NCBI GenBank assembly: GCA_902623535.1
Contig: CACNUA010000004.1
Coordinates: forward strand, 23,390-87,389
DNA from: an uncultured SAR86 cluster bacterium
Lineage (GTDB): Bacteria; Pseudomonadota; Gammaproteobacteria; Magnimaribacterales; D2472
Direction of reading: 5' to 3'
DNA length: 64,000 bases
The position numbers were made by a program, and so were the translations under genes. The notes beneath the pieces are model-generated. The model was not told where the DNA came from. It ran no database searches and saw only the letters and a program-made list of their open reading frames with translations. Below, piece by piece: positions 60,943 through 64,000 of this stretch (within the stretch, counting starts at the first letter, position 1; each line of letters opens with the position of its first letter).

Positions 60943-61587
60943 TTATATTTCAGATAAGATCTTATTTACTTCTTCTTCATAAACTTTCTTTGAAAGTAAA
61001 CCTGATTCAAATAAATCTTTAAGTTCTAACAATTTGATTTTAAGATCATCATTTTTGAAGTTGTTATTAGTATTTATTAATACTTTTTTTTGAGCTTTTA
61101 TATCAAAAGTACCAACAGTGCTTGTTTGGAAAATAATTTCCTGTTTTTTGAAATTCCCAGTTGCCAGAGAAAACATATTATCTCTTGATTCGTAAACTCT
61201 TCTTTTTTTTGAGGGAAAAATAAAGATTTCTATAACGTCATTATCATTGGCAGTAAAGGAGAATTTAGACCCTTTTGAAGAAGAAAATTCTTTAATTTTA
61301 CTTGCTCCTCTAATTGATTCAATCTGATCTGCTCTATTATTAATTGGCATCAGAGATACATTGATTAAACCATTTTCAATTTTTATTGAGTGAGACTTTT
61401 TTCTTCCAATTTGGCCCAAATATAATTCTTTATCAGAAGTATAAACATGTACTGCTAATTTAATTTCTCTTTGAGAGCCTAAATATTGAATAGAGTCACC
61501 TGATCGAATTATCTTTAATTCAGCAGCTATTAAATCTGAAAACTGCAAAGATGTTACAAAACAAATAAAAATAAATATTTTTTGCAT
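60943..61587 (-). CDS. Secreted protein of unknown function with SHOCT-like C-terminus
   Basis: Signal-peptide-like N-terminus MQKIFIFICFVTSLQFSDLIAA; C-terminal IKLLELKDLFESGLLSKKVYEEEVNKILSEI. Confidence 0.6.
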   Translation of the reverse strand: MQKIFIFICFVTSLQFSDLIAAELKIIRSGDSIQYLGSQREIKLAVHVYTSDKELYLGQIGRKKSHSIKIENGLINVSLMPINNRADQIESIRGASKIKEFSSSKGSKFSFTANDNDVIEIFIFPSKKRRVYESRDNMFSLATGNFKKQEIIFQTSTVGTFDIKAQKKVLINTNNNFKNDDLKIKLLELKDLFESGLLSKKVYEEEVNKILSEI

Positions 61588-61693
61588 ATTTGTTACTAAC
61601 TAAGTTTTTGATATTAAATAATTACTTATATAAAACTTGTCTTAACTAAGTGTATATTACTATTACTAATTATCTAAATTAAAAATAAAAATT

Positions 61694-64000
61694 ATGAAAA
61701 CAAAATTTTATAACGCTATCCTCACAATAATATTTTGTAGTTCGTTGGTAGCTGAATCTCCTATGAAACCTACAAGCTTTTCAAGTGAGCTCTATAAAGA
61801 AAAAATATTAGATGGTAACTATATTGCTTCTATAGATCATCCAAATACTTTTCTTGATTTTAATTATGGTGATCGTGTAGCTAATCACTCCCAGATATCC
61901 AAAGCAATATTAAGATGGTCTAAACAGTCCAATAAAATTAAAGTAATTGAGTACGCTAAATCTCATGAAGGCCGACCACTTTATGTTGCTTTTATTTCAT
62001 CATCAGAAAATCTAAAGAATCTTGATGAGATTAAAAATAAAATTACTAAGTTATCAGATCCGCGAATTACATCTAATACTGAAGCTAAATCCATAATTGA
62101 AAATATTCCTGCAGTTGCATGGATGGCATATTCAATTCATGGAAATGAAACATCAGGGGCAGATGCAGCACTAGGCATAATTTATCATCTAATTTCCAGC
62201 ACTGATCTTGAAATAACGAAAATGCTTGAGGATATGGTGGTCATAGTTGATCCAATGATGAATCCAGATGGAAGAGATAGGTTTGCAAAATCACTAGAGC
62301 AATATCGAGGTACTGCCCCAAACTATGATGATCAATCATTGCTTCATACTGGAGATTGGCCTTACGGAAGAACTAATCACTATTATTTTGATTTAAATAG
62401 AGACTGGTTCTATTTAACGCAACCTGAAACACAGGGACGAGTAAAACTTATTAATCAATGGAGGCCACAGATCTTAGTGGATGGTCATGAGATGGGTGGT
62501 CAAGATACATTTATGACAGGCCCTCCGAGAGAGCCAATTAATAAGAATATTGATTACGATCTTATTAAATGGGGAAATGTATTTGCCCAAGATCAAGCTC
62601 AAGCATTTGATAAAAAAAATTGGAGGTTTTATACAGGTGAATGGCACGAGGATCTTTATCCGGGATATTCCTTTTATGTTCAATTTAGAGGAAGCCTTGG
62701 TATTCTCTATGAGCAGTCTAGGATGGCTGAAGATGGTGTAAGGAGGCCTGAAGGTACCATTCAATCCTATAAAGAATCAGTGCATCACCAGTTTGTAAGT
62801 ACGCTAGCAAACTTAAAGACACTAGAAAACAACTCTAAAGCAATGTATCAAGATTACTGGGATGGAAGAAAATACAACATTTCTAAAGACAGTAAGTATG
62901 CAAATCAAACATTTGTAATATTGCCTACTAAAAATCATGGAAGATTGAATGCTCTGGCAGAGAAACTTAAGGCACAAGATATAGAATTGTTCTCTAATCA
63001 AAAGACTATTGTAACTAAGTCAGCTGTTACACAATCAGGTGAAAAGTTAAGTAATTATGTAATACCTGAAGGTAGTTTAATTATTCCAAATCAACAACCT
63101 GAAGCTCCATTAATAGCTGCTATTTTAGAATTTGATGCTTATATTGATAAATCAGTCCTCATTGAGGAAAGACAAGAAAGTTTGAGAGATGGCTCATCAA
63201 TAATGTATGACACAACAGCTTTTAATTTCACAATGATGTTTGGATTAGAAGCTATCACTGTTGATGAAAAAATTTCTAATAATTTAGAGACATGGACGAG
63301 TGCATCTCCTCAATTAGATATTAATGCTGACTCAATAATATGGGCAACAGATGGCGAAGATGACCGATCAGTTGCATTTGCAGCCAGGTTAATGGAAAAC
63401 AATATTCAAGTTCGCATTATTGATAAGGAATCAAACCTATCAGGTCACGAACTCTCGAGAGGAAGCGTGGCTGTTTTACAAATGGACAATCCAAATGTAG
63501 CAAACTTAAGCTCAATAATAACCCAGACTGGATCTGATTTAGGTATTTCAATTGATTCAATAGAATCAGGATTCGGCCCAGAATTATTACCTGATTGGGG
63601 TGGAAGACACTTTCGACTCCTTGAGAAACCACAGGTAGCAATACTCGGACATTCTAATTTTAATTCTTATGACGTAGGGGTTAGCTGGTGGTCATTAGAT
63701 CATCATCTTGGCATCAGGCATACCCAGCTCAATGGTTCATTTACAGGTTATGCAGATTTAAGACGTTACAACGTAATTATTATGCCAAGTGGTTATCTTG
63801 AAATGAGCGATTATGAAATTAGTGCTTTAAATGATTGGGTGAAACAAGGTGGTACATTAATTGCTCATAATAGGAGCTCTAGATTCATAGCAACTCAAGA
63901 AAATCTTGGCAGCGTGAAACAACTTAAGGATGTTTTGGATCGAAGTAAAGACTATGACTTCGACCTTTTAAGGGAAATATATGCTGTTGAAGATGATCTT
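61694..64000 (+). CDS. M14-family zinc carboxypeptidase-like exported protein, truncated by window end
   Basis: Absent from ORF track because it has no stop in window. Open from ATG 61694 to 64000: MKTKFYNAILTIIFCSSLVAES..., AWMAYSIHGNETSGADAALG (HxxE), DPMMNPDGRDRF, VDGHEMGG. Confidence 0.85.
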   Translation, partial: MKTKFYNAILTIIFCSSLVAESPMKPTSFSSELYKEKILDGNYIASIDHPNTFLDFNYGDRVANHSQISKAILRWSKQSNKIKVIEYAKSHEGRPLYVAFISSSENLKNLDEIKNKITKLSDPRITSNTEAKSIIENIPAVAWMAYSIHGNETSGADAALGIIYHLISSTDLEITKMLEDMVVIVDPMMNPDGRDRFAKSLEQYRGTAPNYDDQSLLHTGDWPYGRTNHYYFDLNRDWFYLTQPETQGRVKLINQWRPQILVDGHEMGGQDTFMTGPPREPINKNIDYDLIKWGNVFAQDQAQAFDKKNWRFYTGEWHEDLYPGYSFYVQFRGSLGILYEQSRMAEDGVRRPEGTIQSYKESVHHQFVSTLANLKTLENNSKAMYQDYWDGRKYNISKDSKYANQTFVILPTKNHGRLNALAEKLKAQDIELFSNQKTIVTKSAVTQSGEKLSNYVIPEGSLIIPNQQPEAPLIAAILEFDAYIDKSVLIEERQESLRDGSSIMYDTTAFNFTMMFGLEAITVDEKISNNLETWTSASPQLDINADSIIWATDGEDDRSVAFAARLMENNIQVRIIDKESNLSGHELSRGSVAVLQMDNPNVANLSSIITQTGSDLGISIDSIESGFGPELLPDWGGRHFRLLEKPQVAILGHSNFNSYDVGVSWWSLDHHLGIRHTQLNGSFTGYADLRRYNVIIMPSGYLEMSDYEISALNDWVKQGGTLIAHNRSSRFIATQENLGSVKQLKDVLDRSKDYDFDLLREIYAVEDDL

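Noticed and set aside
61597-61651. Direct repeat TAACTAAGT (61597-61605 and 61643-61651) between the divergent genes at 61587 and 61694
   Set aside because: Nine-bp AT-rich match in a short intergenic region; easily expected by chance.
62474-62764. 96-aa minus-strand ORF and other small ORFs (62550-62741, 63417-63641)
   Set aside because: They lie within the long M14 carboxypeptidase reading frame from 61694 that continues past the window end.
1-64000. CRISPR arrays, IS elements, prophage genes, tRNA/rRNA operons, known defence systems
   Set aside because: None seen: no regularly spaced repeats, transposase/integrase motifs, or defence-type nuclease/helicase clusters; Mfd and ClpA are housekeeping ATPases.

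Overview
AT-rich, gene-dense chromosomal window of a Gram-negative gammaproteobacterium. The streamlined gene packing resembles marine SAR86-type genomes, but that placement is inference only. About 57 protein genes tile nearly the whole window, with many 1-17 nt overlaps. I found no rRNA, tRNA, CRISPR array or mobile element by eye. Recognisable blocks: (i) a cell-envelope cluster lolC/E-lolD-exbB-exbD-[msbA-lpxK fusion]-Trm112-like-kdsB-murB; (ii) ETF-QO / etfBA and two tandem pairs of acyl-CoA dehydrogenases; (iii) csiV-mfd / gap / nqrABCDEF-apbE-nqrM; (iv) aceA-purB-mnmA / icd-clpS-clpA / infA; (v) an unusual cluster of a DegT-family PLP enzyme, a sulfotransferase-like P-loop protein and a class-IV aminotransferase; (vi) an accessory tail with a TolB-like/TPR protein, two convergent proteins sharing a SHOCT-like C-terminus, and a truncated M14 carboxypeptidase. 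Best candidates for undescribed biology: the in-frame MsbA-LpxK fusion, two acyl-CoA dehydrogenase pairs that look like alpha/beta hetero-oligomers (one subunit with the catalytic Glu, one without), and the PLP/sulfotransferase-like cluster whose two PLP enzymes both have substituted cofactor-site residues.
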